In this document: positions 45,217 through 54,134 of the stretch, piece after piece | Layout: each line of letters opens with the position of its first letter | Numbering within the stretch: position 1 is the first letter of the stretch | Source: Gillisia sp. CAL575 | Lineage (GTDB): Bacteria > Bacteroidota > Bacteroidia > Flavobacteriales > Flavobacteriaceae | Length of the DNA: 64,000 nucleotides | Reading direction: 5' to 3' | Assembly (NCBI RefSeq): GCF_000403785.1 | Contig: NZ_APHJ01000023.1 | Location: forward strand, 124,001-188,000 | The notes under the pieces: model-generated | Seen by the model: the letters and a program-made list of their open reading frames with translations, nothing else | Databases searched by the model: none | What the model was told of the DNA's origin: nothing | Made by a program: the position numbers and the translations under genes

Positions 45217-47408
45217 GAAGTGCAGGAAAAGACATATTGATCAGTTTTAAAAAACGATGGCAATTACTGCTTTGGTTGGAGATCTTTTTATATGCAATCA
45301 GCGCTTCAATATTTCTTTATTTTCTAATTGAAAACTACCTAGGTAGCATTCTAGTCTTTATTTTGATTTTTTCAATCGGTTCAATGCTGAAGAAACCCTG
45401 GCAACTTAGCTTGGAAAGAGTAAGCAGCTATATAGATCATCAGTTAGAATCTGCCGAATATAGCTCGGGATTGCTTTTAGTTTCTTCGGAAGAATTATCT
45501 AATTTGGCACAGCTTCAGCAACAAAAAGTAGCAAGAGATTTAGAAGAAGAAATAAAAACCGTAAAAACTCCTAATCAATTGATAAAAGCAAGTAGTATTG
45601 CTTTTGGATTGATATCACTGGGATTCATTCTATTCTATTTCAATTTACTTCCCAATAATACCATCACTTTAAAACCTTTAGAAGAAACAGAAATTGTTTT
45701 TCAAAAGATGGATTCTACAGCTTCGTCCTTGGAAGCTCCAAAAATTCAAGAACAACGAGTAAAGATCACTTATCCTTCTTATACCGGAATTCCTTCAGAA
45801 ACTACCTCCACAATGGAAATTAAAGCATTGGAAGGCTCTAGGCTTTCGTGGGAACTTAATTTTGATGCTCCTGTTAAAAATGTGATTCTAGAAATGGCAG
45901 AGGTTAGTAAACCAATGACCTTTAAAAACAATTTCTTTAGTTATTCTGAAAAGCTGGAGTCTCCTAGTTTTTACAATTTTAGGTTCGAAGATACTTTAGG
46001 CGCAACGTATGTTTCAAAGTTATATGCTATTGAAATGATCAAGGATGAAGAACCTAGCATAGAAATTCAAGACTTAGATCAATTCACCTCTTTTGAATTA
46101 AATGAAAACAAAAAACTAAGTTTTACTACCATAATCACTGATGATCTAGGGGTTGGGGAAACGTTTATTATAGCAACTGTGAGTAAAGGGAGTGGAGAAT
46201 CGGTGAAATTCAGAGAACAAAAAATGGAATTCGAAGCTAATTGGAAAAGAGGTAGCCGAAAATTAGAACTGCCAAAAACCATAGATCTAGATGCTTTAAA
46301 ATTGGAAGCTGGAGACGAGCTTTATTTTTATGTTGAAACAGCCGATTTAAAACAGCCTATTCCTAACAGATCCCGAAGCGAGACTTATTTTGCGGTTATC
46401 AAGGATACTACAACCTACGATTTTGCGGTGGAAGGCACCTTAGGTGCCGACTTAATGCCAGATTATTTTAGAAGTCAGCGGCAACTTATTATTGATACCG
46501 AAAAGTTAATTAAGCAACGTAGATCATTATCCAAGAAGGAGTTTAATACTAGAAGTAATGAACTTGGCTTCGACCAGAAAGCACTTCGATTAAAATATGG
46601 ACAATTTATGGGTGATGAGGCCGAAGGTGGTTTGGCAATTTGGAATGAAGAAACTACAGAGCATAATGAAGAGGAGGATCCTTTAGCAGAATACACTCAT
46701 GACCATGATGGCGATAATGAACACAATCTTGTAGAAAAGAAAGAAGAGGAATCTAAAACTCCTTTAGAGGAATATGTGCATAACCACGATGATCCTGAGG
46801 AAGCGACACTTTTTAGCAATTCTTTAAAAAGTAAATTACGGCAAGCCATGAATGAAATGTGGGATGCAGAGCTTCATTTACGATTATTTGAACCAGAAAA
46901 ATCTTTGCCTTTCCAGAACAGAGCTTTAAAACTTATTCAGGAAATTAAAAATAGCTCCCGAATTTATGTGCACCGTATTGGTTTTGATCCTCCCCCAATA
47001 AAAGAAGACAAACGCCTTACGGGTAAATTAGATGAGATTTCCAGCTTTAGAAAAAGTGAAGAAATAGGGGTGGAAGAAAAATATCCATTTATAAGAAAAA
47101 CCATCAACCGATTGGAAGTGTTGATTTCTAAAAAGAGCAAGATCACGAAAGAAGATCGTCAACTTTTTAAACAAGCTGGAAATGAATTAGCAGTGAAAGC
47201 TATTGAAGAACCCGGTAAATACTTAAGAACACTACAACAACTAAAGTGGTTGTCTGAAGATTTTGACGAAAATGCTTCTATGTTACGCGAAACACAAAGA
47301 GGTCTGTTTTTAGCGCTGCCTAAACCTAAACCGGAACCTGGAAAACGCAAAAATTTCCAAAGCGAGATAAACGATTTATTTTTAAAAGAACTGGAGTTAT
47401 ATGATTGA
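45213..47408 (+). CDS. DUF4175-like membrane protein with acidic His/Asp-rich segments
   Basis: 731 residues. Two N-terminal membrane helices plus one near residue 130, then a large periplasmic part with Ig-like beta segments (VKITYPSYTGIPSETTS) and a C-terminal helical part with KLRQAMNEMWDAELHLRLFEPEKSLPFQN. Between them stand two related acidic, histidine-bearing units: PLAEYTHDHDGDNEHN and PLEEYVHNHDDPEEAT. They may bind metal ions. Function is unknown. The gene overlaps BatA-like by 4 bp and the following gene by 8 bp, so the set is translated as a unit. Confidence 0.75.
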   Translation: MRSAGKDILISFKKRWQLLLWLEIFLYAISASIFLYFLIENYLGSILVFILIFSIGSMLKKPWQLSLERVSSYIDHQLESAEYSSGLLLVSSEELSNLAQLQQQKVARDLEEEIKTVKTPNQLIKASSIAFGLISLGFILFYFNLLPNNTITLKPLEETEIVFQKMDSTASSLEAPKIQEQRVKITYPSYTGIPSETTSTMEIKALEGSRLSWELNFDAPVKNVILEMAEVSKPMTFKNNFFSYSEKLESPSFYNFRFEDTLGATYVSKLYAIEMIKDEEPSIEIQDLDQFTSFELNENKKLSFTTIITDDLGVGETFIIATVSKGSGESVKFREQKMEFEANWKRGSRKLELPKTIDLDALKLEAGDELYFYVETADLKQPIPNRSRSETYFAVIKDTTTYDFAVEGTLGADLMPDYFRSQRQLIIDTEKLIKQRRSLSKKEFNTRSNELGFDQKALRLKYGQFMGDEAEGGLAIWNEETTEHNEEEDPLAEYTHDHDGDNEHNLVEKKEEESKTPLEEYVHNHDDPEEATLFSNSLKSKLRQAMNEMWDAELHLRLFEPEKSLPFQNRALKLIQEIKNSSRIYVHRIGFDPPPIKEDKRLTGKLDEISSFRKSEEIGVEEKYPFIRKTINRLEVLISKKSKITKEDRQLFKQAGNELAVKAIEEPGKYLRTLQQLKWLSEDFDENASMLRETQRGLFLALPKPKPEPGKRKNFQSEINDLFLKELELYD

Positions 47409-49149
47409 TAGGCTTACATTTTTAAATGATGCTTGGAGCTGGCCTATAATTTTAGGGGTGGTTGTCCTCTTGTTGGTGTTCGTTTGGAAAGAGTGGCATC
47501 AGTTTCCAAGTACTCGGTTTTTTTTAAAAGTAGGAGTAGTGTTTTTAGGAATTTGTTCATTGGCAATTATTGCACTAAAACCTGCATTTTTAAATTATGA
47601 AGGATCTGGAAACCTCATTTTATTAACAGAGAATTATTTACAATTTTCTTTGGATAGCCTGAAAAAGGAGTATAAGAGAATTAAGGTTTTGAAATATGAT
47701 GAGTACGCCTCTATTATAAATGAAATAGAAAGTGCTGACACAATCTTTGTTTTGGGTAATGGAATCAAGACCTATGATCGTTGGCAATTGGAAGGTGAAT
47801 TCATAAAATATATTAAAGGCGCAAGCCCAGAAGGAATTATAAAGTTTAAATACCAACTAGAAAATACTGTTGGAGATAGTGCTGTTTTTACAGGATTATA
47901 TTCCAAGCCTAATAAAGGGATTAGGTTGCTTTTAGAAGGACCGGGGGGAGAGGTTTTGGATTCTGTAATCCTAAGTGATGCCTCCGAAAAATCATTTCAA
48001 TTAATTACAAATTTAAAATCTGCAGGAAATTATATTTATAACCTTGTAGAGAAAGATTCTATTGGGACTATTCTTTCATCTGACCCTATCCCAATTAAAG
48101 TTAAGGAAAGAGACAATTTAAAGATTCTGGTAATCAATGGGTTCCCAATTTTTGAAACCAAATACCTTAAAAATTTTCTAGCCGAATTGGGCCATGAGAT
48201 TATAGTTAGAAGTCAAGTAACAAAAGGTAAATTTAAGTATGAAGCTTTCAACACGAAACAAGATCCAATAAGAAACTTAAACATTCAGATTTTAGAAAGC
48301 TCGGATCTATTGCTAATTGATTATAATTCTTTAAAAAAACTATCCTCTTCAGAAAGGAATAATTTAGAAAAGTCAGTATCAGAAAATGGGTTAGGAGTTT
48401 TTATACAACCCGAAGCAGGATTATTTAAATCTAATTCGGGATTTTTATCTTTCGATTTTATACCGGAAAATAGTGCAGAAGTTTCACTTCCAGTGAATAT
48501 TAAATTATCTAAATATCCATTTTCATTTAAACAGGATTTGACAATTCAACCAGTACAAACTTCTGGAAAACAAATTCTTTCGGCATATAAAAGGATGGGG
48601 CAGGGGAAAGTGGGCAGTAGTGTACTTCAAAACACCTATGAACTGCTTTTAGAGGGACATTCGATAGCATATCAGCAATTATGGACTAAGCACATTAATA
48701 GTATTAGTAAACGAGCTATTCCTTTAGCAGAGTGGCAGTCAAATTCAAAATTGGGCACTCTAAATGAACCCTTTCAGTTTCAAGTGCGCACTTCTGTGCC
48801 AGATCCCATAGTTCGTAACGAAGATGGAGCAATAATCCCTTTGCGAAGAGCAATTGATATCCCAAGTCTCTGGACTGGAACTACGTATCCAAATAGAACT
48901 GGTTGGCAGCAATTGAAATTGCAACAAGACAGTACTAATTTATTTGATATTTATGTTACGGAATCTGAAAAGTGGAATGCTTTAAAATCTTATCAGCGAA
49001 TTCAAGAAAATCAACGAAACTTGAGTTCTGGGGACTCTAGTCAGATTAATTATAAAAAAGCGATCCCAATTAATCTCTTATATTTCTATTTATTATTTCT
49101 GTTATGTATGGGTTATTTATGGCTAGAGCCAAAATTGAGAAGTTATTAG
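47401..49149 (+). CDS. BatA-cluster membrane protein with amidotransferase-like periplasmic domain
   Basis: 582 residues. Two N-terminal helices (WPIILGVVVLLLVFVW and VGVVFLGICSLAIIAL), a periplasmic region, and a C-terminal helix (INLLYFYLLFLLCMGYLWL). Residues about 238-345 (LKILVINGFPIFETKYLKNF, SSDLLLIDYNSLKKL, GLGVFIQPEAGLF) have the alternating strand-helix pattern of glutamine-amidotransferase-like domains found in large Bat-cluster proteins, without an obvious Cys nucleophile. I do not recognise a finer family. It is last gene in the cluster and starts 8 bp inside the DUF4175-like gene. Confidence 0.7.
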   Translation: MIDRLTFLNDAWSWPIILGVVVLLLVFVWKEWHQFPSTRFFLKVGVVFLGICSLAIIALKPAFLNYEGSGNLILLTENYLQFSLDSLKKEYKRIKVLKYDEYASIINEIESADTIFVLGNGIKTYDRWQLEGEFIKYIKGASPEGIIKFKYQLENTVGDSAVFTGLYSKPNKGIRLLLEGPGGEVLDSVILSDASEKSFQLITNLKSAGNYIYNLVEKDSIGTILSSDPIPIKVKERDNLKILVINGFPIFETKYLKNFLAELGHEIIVRSQVTKGKFKYEAFNTKQDPIRNLNIQILESSDLLLIDYNSLKKLSSSERNNLEKSVSENGLGVFIQPEAGLFKSNSGFLSFDFIPENSAEVSLPVNIKLSKYPFSFKQDLTIQPVQTSGKQILSAYKRMGQGKVGSSVLQNTYELLLEGHSIAYQQLWTKHINSISKRAIPLAEWQSNSKLGTLNEPFQFQVRTSVPDPIVRNEDGAIIPLRRAIDIPSLWTGTTYPNRTGWQQLKLQQDSTNLFDIYVTESEKWNALKSYQRIQENQRNLSSGDSSQINYKKAIPINLLYFYLLFLLCMGYLWLEPKLRSY

Positions 49150-49154
49150 TGAAT

Positions 49155-49188
49155 TTTGGAATTTAAATTGCCAGACATACTAAGTTTG
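49155..49188 (+). promoter_or_regulatory. candidate Bacteroidetes promoter of the CDGSH gene
   Basis: TTTG (49155-49158) at -33 and TAAGTTTG (49181-49188) at -7 with a 22-bp spacer fit the TTTG/TAnnTTTG consensus. The leader would be about 70 bases. This is the only promoter in the window where both halves are recognisable. Confidence 0.5.
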
Positions 49189-49263
49189 CGCTATTTTTAC
49201 TTTCTTTGGTTCTACGTAGAATTTGAAAACATTAAATTTTAATATACCCTAAAAACTATAAAT

Positions 49264-49485
49264 ATGTCTAAAACAACACTTAAAGTAAACAATAATGGGT
49301 CTCTAAAAGTTACTGGAGATTTTGAAATAGTAGATAAAGAAGGAAACGTGTATGATCTAGCAGGAAGAGATGTGATTTCTCTTTGTAGATGTGGGCTTTC
49401 ACAGAACAAGCCATTTTGCGATGGTGCACATAGAAACCATTTTGAGCATGATGCGGTTGCATTCGCTTTACCACCAAAAAAATAA
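49264..49485 (+). CDS. CDGSH iron-sulfur domain protein
   Basis: 73 residues, a single CDGSH domain. The 2Fe-2S ligands are C41, C43, C52 and H56 in CRCGLSQNKPFCDGAH. The small protein matches prokaryotic mitoNEET-like proteins with redox or iron-sulfur transfer roles. No membrane helix. Transcribed alone from its own promoter, closed by a hairpin at 49509-49541. Confidence 0.93.
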   Translation: MSKTTLKVNNNGSLKVTGDFEIVDKEGNVYDLAGRDVISLCRCGLSQNKPFCDGAHRNHFEHDAVAFALPPKK

Positions 49486-49508
49486 CAAGATTTAAACGAT
49501 TTTAAAAT

Positions 49509-49541
49509 TAAAAATGCAGTACCAAAAAGGGCTGCATTTTA
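49509..49541 (+). terminator. intrinsic terminator after the CDGSH gene
   Basis: AAAAATGCAG pairs with CTGCATTTT around a loop of about 13 bases. A and T flanks could let it act in both directions, which would also serve the convergent HD gene ending at 49593. Confidence 0.7.
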
Positions 49542-49592
49542 TGTTACTAAAAGTAAGGAGCCGAGAACAAATCTTAAATATATATATGTACT

Positions 49593-50183
49593 CTAGCCTA
49601 TTTTTTCTAACTTATTTTTAATCAATTCCAAATTTTCTACCTTTTTTGGCTCACGGTTTTGCTTGCAGTAAGTAGTGTGATAATGATGATTAGAAATAAA
49701 ATCATATTGGATTTTATACCATTCATTTTCACTTAATTCTGGCTTATAATGCAAGAGTTCTTTATATAATTTCTTACTCCATTTCAAAAAACCATCTGTG
49801 CCGAGATATTCCAAATCGGCATCGGCAAGAATGGCAGCAAGATGAGATGTGGGATTTTGAGGAATCTCCGTAGCTTTCATCATTTCACAGATCTGCTTAA
49901 TTTCATCCTCATTAATTCCAAATTCTTTTAATTCTTTTGTAGCAATAATGCAGCTTAGCTCTTCATGTTTTTCTCTATCTATAATAAAACCAATATCATG
50001 ATAGAGCGCAGCAATTTTCAGCAGAAAAAGATCATGTTCTTCCACATTTTCTTTTTTAGCAATATAAATAACCTTTTCCAACACATGCTTTGTATGTTCT
50101 GAGCAGTGATAATGCAACCACGAAGGTAAATTCTGTTCCAAATTGGAAATCACTTTATTGTAAATAGGAAGAAACTTATCCAT
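49593..50183 (-). CDS. HD-domain metal-dependent phosphohydrolase (second copy)
   Basis: 196 residues. HD-site residues: H in YHCSEHTKHV, HD in AALYHDIGF, H in EKHEELS, D in ILADADLEYLG. The C-terminal SNHHYHTTYCKQNR matches the SNHHYHTNFG of the HD protein at 24806, so they are paralogues with similar length and order of motifs. A phosphodiesterase role towards cyclic nucleotides is a reasonable guess because a class III adenylyl cyclase is the next gene in the opposite direction (50798), but substrate is unproven. Confidence 0.83.
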   Translation of the reverse strand: MDKFLPIYNKVISNLEQNLPSWLHYHCSEHTKHVLEKVIYIAKKENVEEHDLFLLKIAALYHDIGFIIDREKHEELSCIIATKELKEFGINEDEIKQICEMMKATEIPQNPTSHLAAILADADLEYLGTDGFLKWSKKLYKELLHYKPELSENEWYKIQYDFISNHHYHTTYCKQNREPKKVENLELIKNKLEKIG

Positions 50184-50797
50184 TAACTAAATCTTTTGAT
50201 GTGCGTCCCATTTTTATAAATAAGATATAGAATTGAAATAGAAAAATATTTTGTTTTTTGTAAAACATTCATTTAAGAGTTATTAAAAATTGACTTAAAC
50301 TGAAGGGATTTAGCTCAAGGATTTTCTAAAACACATGAATATTTACTTCTAATGTAACTAAATTACTACAATAACTGCTTTATAATTCACATTATTATAC
50401 TATGAGTAACTGAAAAACAAGCAGTATCAGTCGTTTTATGTAATAGAAATAGTTCAGAAGTTTAAAATTTTTATATTTATTTGTTACAAATATGTATTTA
50501 AAAGCTTTTTAAAGCTATTTACCGAAAATCTCTTTTTTCATATTTATAACTTCACTACCTTGATACTCAGTATATTTGATACAGTTGTGATGTTTTATTA
50601 TTTACTACTATCGAAGAAAGTTAAAAGTAAACTACATGTATAATAATACAGAAAGTAGTTTTAAGTACCCATCCCCACATTTTTAAAAATTTAATAATAA
50701 CGTGGCATGCATAAAATATGCTGCTTCTCAAAATTTCTGATATAATTTTAATTATCAGGAAGAGTCCATGCTAAAAGAAACTTTTTATTAGTTATAG
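50184..50797. other. 614-bp AT-rich region between divergent HD and cyclase genes
   Basis: No open frame of note, RNA gene, good hairpin or exact TAnnTTTG was seen. It is long for this genome and must contain promoters for both divergent genes, so regulatory sites not recognisable by eye are likely. Confidence 0.5.
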
Positions 50798-52654
50798 ATG
50801 AGAAACTCACAATATTTTTTGGTTCTTCTATGCATTCTGTTAGTATGTGGGAAAATCCCTGCTCAAGATTCAAAAGACTCAGATAGTTTAAAGAAAATCT
50901 ACTATTCCAGTTTAGAAGATCAAATAGATCTGGATAACCTATTGGAAATAGCTAAGAATCAAGCAGATCCAGATAGTGTAATTAAATACTCCAAATTATT
51001 AATAGGTCATGCAAGGCGTCTTGGTGCTAGTGATAAGGTTTACCAAGGCTATAGACAATTAGGAAATGGCTATCGGTTAAAAGTGGATCTTAAAGAAGCA
51101 CTGAAGGCTTATTTTAAGAGTCTGGATTATGCGAACAAAAATTATGATAAAATAGGTGCGGCTTATAGCAATATTGAAATTGGAAATGTATACTCTACAA
51201 GTGGAAACACGGCCAATGCAGATCTATATTATAATAGAGGAATTGCTGAGTTGCGTAAGGGAGTAGATTCAACCTCGCTTGGAAGTGCATTATTTAATGC
51301 CGGAGATGAATATTTGCGCTTAGGGAATTTAGAAAAAGCTGAAATTTTCACCAAAGAAGCCGAGCTTATTTTTGAAAAAAGAGACTATTCTTTAGGAAGA
51401 GCCTATAGCTTAGGGAATCTTGGTAGAATTAATGCGCAATTGGGTAAGGATAAGCTTGCTGAAGAGAATTTAAATACTGCAATCATTCTGCTTGAAGATA
51501 TGGGGGCGTACAATGCCATTGCAGAATTTCTTGTTTCTCTCTCAGATGTCTATTCTGAGAAAGGAGATACAAAAAAAGCTTTTGAATATGCTAGTAGGAG
51601 TCTAGAGATCTCAAAAAAATATGGATTCAAGAATTATATCGCTGGGGCTTATCAAAAACTTTCAGAGTTATATGAGCAGATAGGATATACTACAAAATCT
51701 TTTCAATACTATAAAGATTATATCATCTATCGTGATAGTATTAGGAATTTAGAATCGATAAGTGAGATGGCAAATTTGCGAACTAATTTTGAAATATCAC
51801 AAAAGCAAACAGAGGTAGATCTTTTAAGTCAGCAGAAAAAAAATCAACAAAATATTGTAATAGGAGTATTAGTGGCATTGTTTCTTTTAATGCTTTTAGT
51901 ATTTGGATTGTATAGGAGAAACAATTTTATAAGACGTACTAATTTAATTATAGAGCGAGAAAAAAATAGGTCGGAGCATTTGCTGAGGAACATTCTTCCA
52001 GAGGAAACAGCACTAGAACTTATGGAAACGGGAAAGGTAAAAGCGAAAAAATTTGAAGAAGTAAGTGTATTATTTACAGATTTTGAGGGATTTACTCAAT
52101 ATTCTGAAAGTCTCTCTCCAGAGAAACTGGTGGAGAGTGTGGATTTTTATTTTTCAAAATTCGATAAAATTATTGAAAAGCACGGACTCGAGAAAATAAA
52201 AACCATTGGAGATTCTTATATGTGTGCAGCAGGAGTGCCATTCCCAATGAAAGATCATGCAATAACCATGATGTATGCTGCACTGGAAATTTTGGAGTTT
52301 GTAGAAGAATCAAAGAAGGAGAATGAAGCTCTTGGTGCCCATTTCGAAATTAGAATTGGTATTAATAGTGGTTCTTTGATCGCCGGAGTAGTGGGGAGTA
52401 AAAAATTCGCATATGATATTTGGGGAGACACTGTAAATATGGCGTCTCGTATGGAATCTTGCTCGGAAAGTGGAAAGATCAATATTTCTGAAGACACTTT
52501 TCAATTAGTAAAATCTAATTTTTTATGTAAAGAACGAGGTAAGATCCAAGTAAAAAATAAGGGAATGGTTCCCATGTATTTTGTTGAAAATAACAAGAAT
52601 TTGGTGTCTGCAGAGACCGACATGATTCCAACAAAAAGCGCACAAAATTTATGA
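50798..52654 (+). CDS. TPR-containing membrane class III adenylyl cyclase
   Basis: 618 residues. Signal peptide (FLVLLCILLVCGKIPAQ), a periplasmic TPR region (about 40-320, six or so repeats such as AYSNIEIGNVYSTSGNTANA and AYSLGNLGRINAQLGKDKLA), one membrane helix (about 352-372) and a cytosolic class III catalytic domain. Metal ligands D428 (LFTDFEGF) and D472, transition-state N547 and R551 (TVNMASRM) are present. Base-selecting residues are K468 in IKTIGDS and D540 in YDIWGD, the adenine-specific pair, so the product should be cAMP. Periplasmic TPRs probably sense a protein or peptide. A short coiled linker lies between helix and catalytic domain. Confidence 0.92.
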   Translation: MRNSQYFLVLLCILLVCGKIPAQDSKDSDSLKKIYYSSLEDQIDLDNLLEIAKNQADPDSVIKYSKLLIGHARRLGASDKVYQGYRQLGNGYRLKVDLKEALKAYFKSLDYANKNYDKIGAAYSNIEIGNVYSTSGNTANADLYYNRGIAELRKGVDSTSLGSALFNAGDEYLRLGNLEKAEIFTKEAELIFEKRDYSLGRAYSLGNLGRINAQLGKDKLAEENLNTAIILLEDMGAYNAIAEFLVSLSDVYSEKGDTKKAFEYASRSLEISKKYGFKNYIAGAYQKLSELYEQIGYTTKSFQYYKDYIIYRDSIRNLESISEMANLRTNFEISQKQTEVDLLSQQKKNQQNIVIGVLVALFLLMLLVFGLYRRNNFIRRTNLIIEREKNRSEHLLRNILPEETALELMETGKVKAKKFEEVSVLFTDFEGFTQYSESLSPEKLVESVDFYFSKFDKIIEKHGLEKIKTIGDSYMCAAGVPFPMKDHAITMMYAALEILEFVEESKKENEALGAHFEIRIGINSGSLIAGVVGSKKFAYDIWGDTVNMASRMESCSESGKINISEDTFQLVKSNFLCKERGKIQVKNKGMVPMYFVENNKNLVSAETDMIPTKSAQNL

Positions 52655-52693
52655 ATCTTGTCTATATAAATTAAACCAATTAAATTAAATAAT

Positions 52694-53311
52694 ATGAAAA
52701 CTAGTACATTATTAAAAAAAACAATTAGAACAGCCAGTTTTTTGGCCGCTATCTTACTTTTAATTTCTTTTAATACCAATAAGATAGAAACAGAGAAGAA
52801 TTTAGAGCAATCTAATGAAGTTTTATGGAAAACCAAGAACACCTTAATGCAATACAATGTCATTGCACAACAGGAGGGTGGTAATATAAAAAAGGATACA
52901 TATGTGCTTTTAACTATAGACACTAAAATAATAAATGAAACCAATATAGATTCTACCATTGTATTTTCAGATGATAGAAGTGATCCTGCAAGGAATCCAG
53001 GAAATCCTAAAGAGTTTACATCTATAGTAGATAAAAACATGAAGATTTATTGGAGCGGGATTGCTAAAGATCCAAATAGCAACGCTGTTATAAAAATTAT
53101 TGAAATTATAAGAAAGCAAGATGGCGGTGCAGAAATCTTAAAGAAAACGTTTAAAGATCCTAATAAAGATGGTATTGTTGTAGGAAAAATAAAAAACAAA
53201 AAGGTAGAAGGTTTTGAGTATTATAGTGTCAAATTTAGCATTACTCAAGGAGACCTAATAACAGAATTCGAAGTAGACCCTAAATTACAAATGGGATTAG
53301 GAACAGATTAA
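52694..53311 (+). CDS. uncharacterised exported protein downstream of the cyclase
   Basis: 205 residues. An N-terminal hydrophobic segment (TASFLAAILLLISFN) after a basic start suggests export or anchoring. The mature part is mostly beta strands with charged loops (YVLLTIDTKIINETNI, MKIYWSGIAKDPNSNAVIKI). DPNKDGI resembles a calcium-loop but is not a full EF-hand. I do not recognise a family. It begins 39 bp after the cyclase stop in the same direction and may be co-transcribed, ending at a very strong terminator. Confidence 0.65.
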   Translation: MKTSTLLKKTIRTASFLAAILLLISFNTNKIETEKNLEQSNEVLWKTKNTLMQYNVIAQQEGGNIKKDTYVLLTIDTKIINETNIDSTIVFSDDRSDPARNPGNPKEFTSIVDKNMKIYWSGIAKDPNSNAVIKIIEIIRKQDGGAEILKKTFKDPNKDGIVVGKIKNKKVEGFEYYSVKFSITQGDLITEFEVDPKLQMGLGTD

Positions 53312-53340
53312 TTGATATTTAAATATTTGTAACATGAAAT

Positions 53341-53382
53341 AAACCAAAAAAGCAATACCCAGAGATATTGCTTTTTTGGTTT
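53341..53382 (+). terminator. strong intrinsic terminator after the cyclase unit
   Basis: A perfect 17-bp stem (53341-53357 with 53366-53382) and an 8-base loop, with T-run within the 3' arm. It is symmetrical and could stop transcription from either side. Confidence 0.93.
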
Positions 53383-53649
53383 ATGCTATACTGATTAGAT
53401 CGAGTAGTGATTATTTCAGGTTTAAAGATATCTTAAGCACATAGAATTTAAATAATGCTATCTAAATAACAAAATTTAATTGCTAATGAGTTTTCAGTTT
53501 TAAAAAGAAATCTAACAAAGAATATGAAAATTTACAAGTAACATTAGTTTAAAGGCTAGAATAGGTTGTAAAATGTACAATGCTCTTTTAAGTGATTCTT
53601 ATTTAGAATATGCATATTTGAAGATACACATCCAAACCGAATAAAATTC

Positions 53650-53859
53650 CTAGCTTACCCCAGGGATCTCAACCATTTTACCCTTCTTGGATTGTCCAAG
53701 GACAGTAACTTCTTTGTTTTTACGATACTCTTCTATAGCATGTATAAGTTGCTCTTTAGTATCTCTACGGATTTTTATGGCCGTTCTTTGATTTTTATTA
53801 CGAACCTCAATATAAAATCCGTCTCTTAAATCTTTTGGTTTAGTGGAAGGTCTTCCCAT
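53650..53859 (-). CDS. small conserved basic protein (GRPSTKPK type)
   Basis: 69 residues. It begins MGRPSTKPKDLRDGFYIEVR and continues with TAIKIRRDTKEQLIHAIEEYR and VTVLGQSKKG. The opening GRP within basic residues resembles an AT-hook, and the middle could form a strand-helix unit, so nucleic-acid binding is possible. I recall very similar small proteins annotated as hypothetical in Flavobacteria. It is alone between two spacers, transcribed leftward from a probable promoter near 54074, which gives a leader of about 210 bases that includes a 16-codon open frame. Confidence 0.75.
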   Translation of the reverse strand: MGRPSTKPKDLRDGFYIEVRNKNQRTAIKIRRDTKEQLIHAIEEYRKNKEVTVLGQSKKGKMVEIPGVS

Positions 53860-53942
53860 ATTTGCTATTTCAATGATTACAATTAATGTAACCTAAGGGT
53901 TTAATTATTAAACATATAATAAAAAAAGGAGTTAAAGAAATT

Positions 53943-53993
53943 TTATTGAACTTGATTACTTCTCAAGCCAAATATTATTTCTTTTAATGCCAT
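53943..53993 (-). CDS. possible 16-codon upstream ORF in the leader of the GRPSTKPK gene
   Basis: Minus strand, ATG at 53991-53993, product MALKEIIFGLRSNQVQ, stop at 53943-53945. It lies 84 bases before the 69-residue gene, inside the predicted leader. It may be a leader peptide or chance; no clear ribosome binding site precedes it, which is normal here. Confidence 0.2.
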   Translation of the reverse strand: MALKEIIFGLRSNQVQ

Positions 53994-54073
53994 TCTACGA
54001 GCTTTGTTGGATTTTTATTTTACAATAGGACTAAGAAAGTCTCATAAAATACGGCATTTCCTTTAATTAATTG

Positions 54074-54134
54074 CAAAGGTAAGGATTTCTGCTGAAATTT
54101 CCACCCTGTTAAGCCTTCTGATTGGTGGATTTTT
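54074..54134 (-). promoter_or_regulatory. promoter and dyad upstream of the GRPSTKPK gene
   Basis: On the minus strand TACCTTTG (54081-54074) matches the -7 consensus. Upstream, CCACC and GGTGG (54101-54105 and 54124-54128), with A/T extensions on both outer sides, form an imperfect inverted repeat whose proximal arm covers the expected -33 position. That arrangement suits an operator. Confidence 0.4.

Noticed and set aside
52501-53040. 179-codon minus-strand frame across the end of the cyclase and the exported protein gene
   Set aside because: It spans two plus-strand genes and an intergenic gap and is hydrophobic only because it is antisense to charged AT-rich codons.
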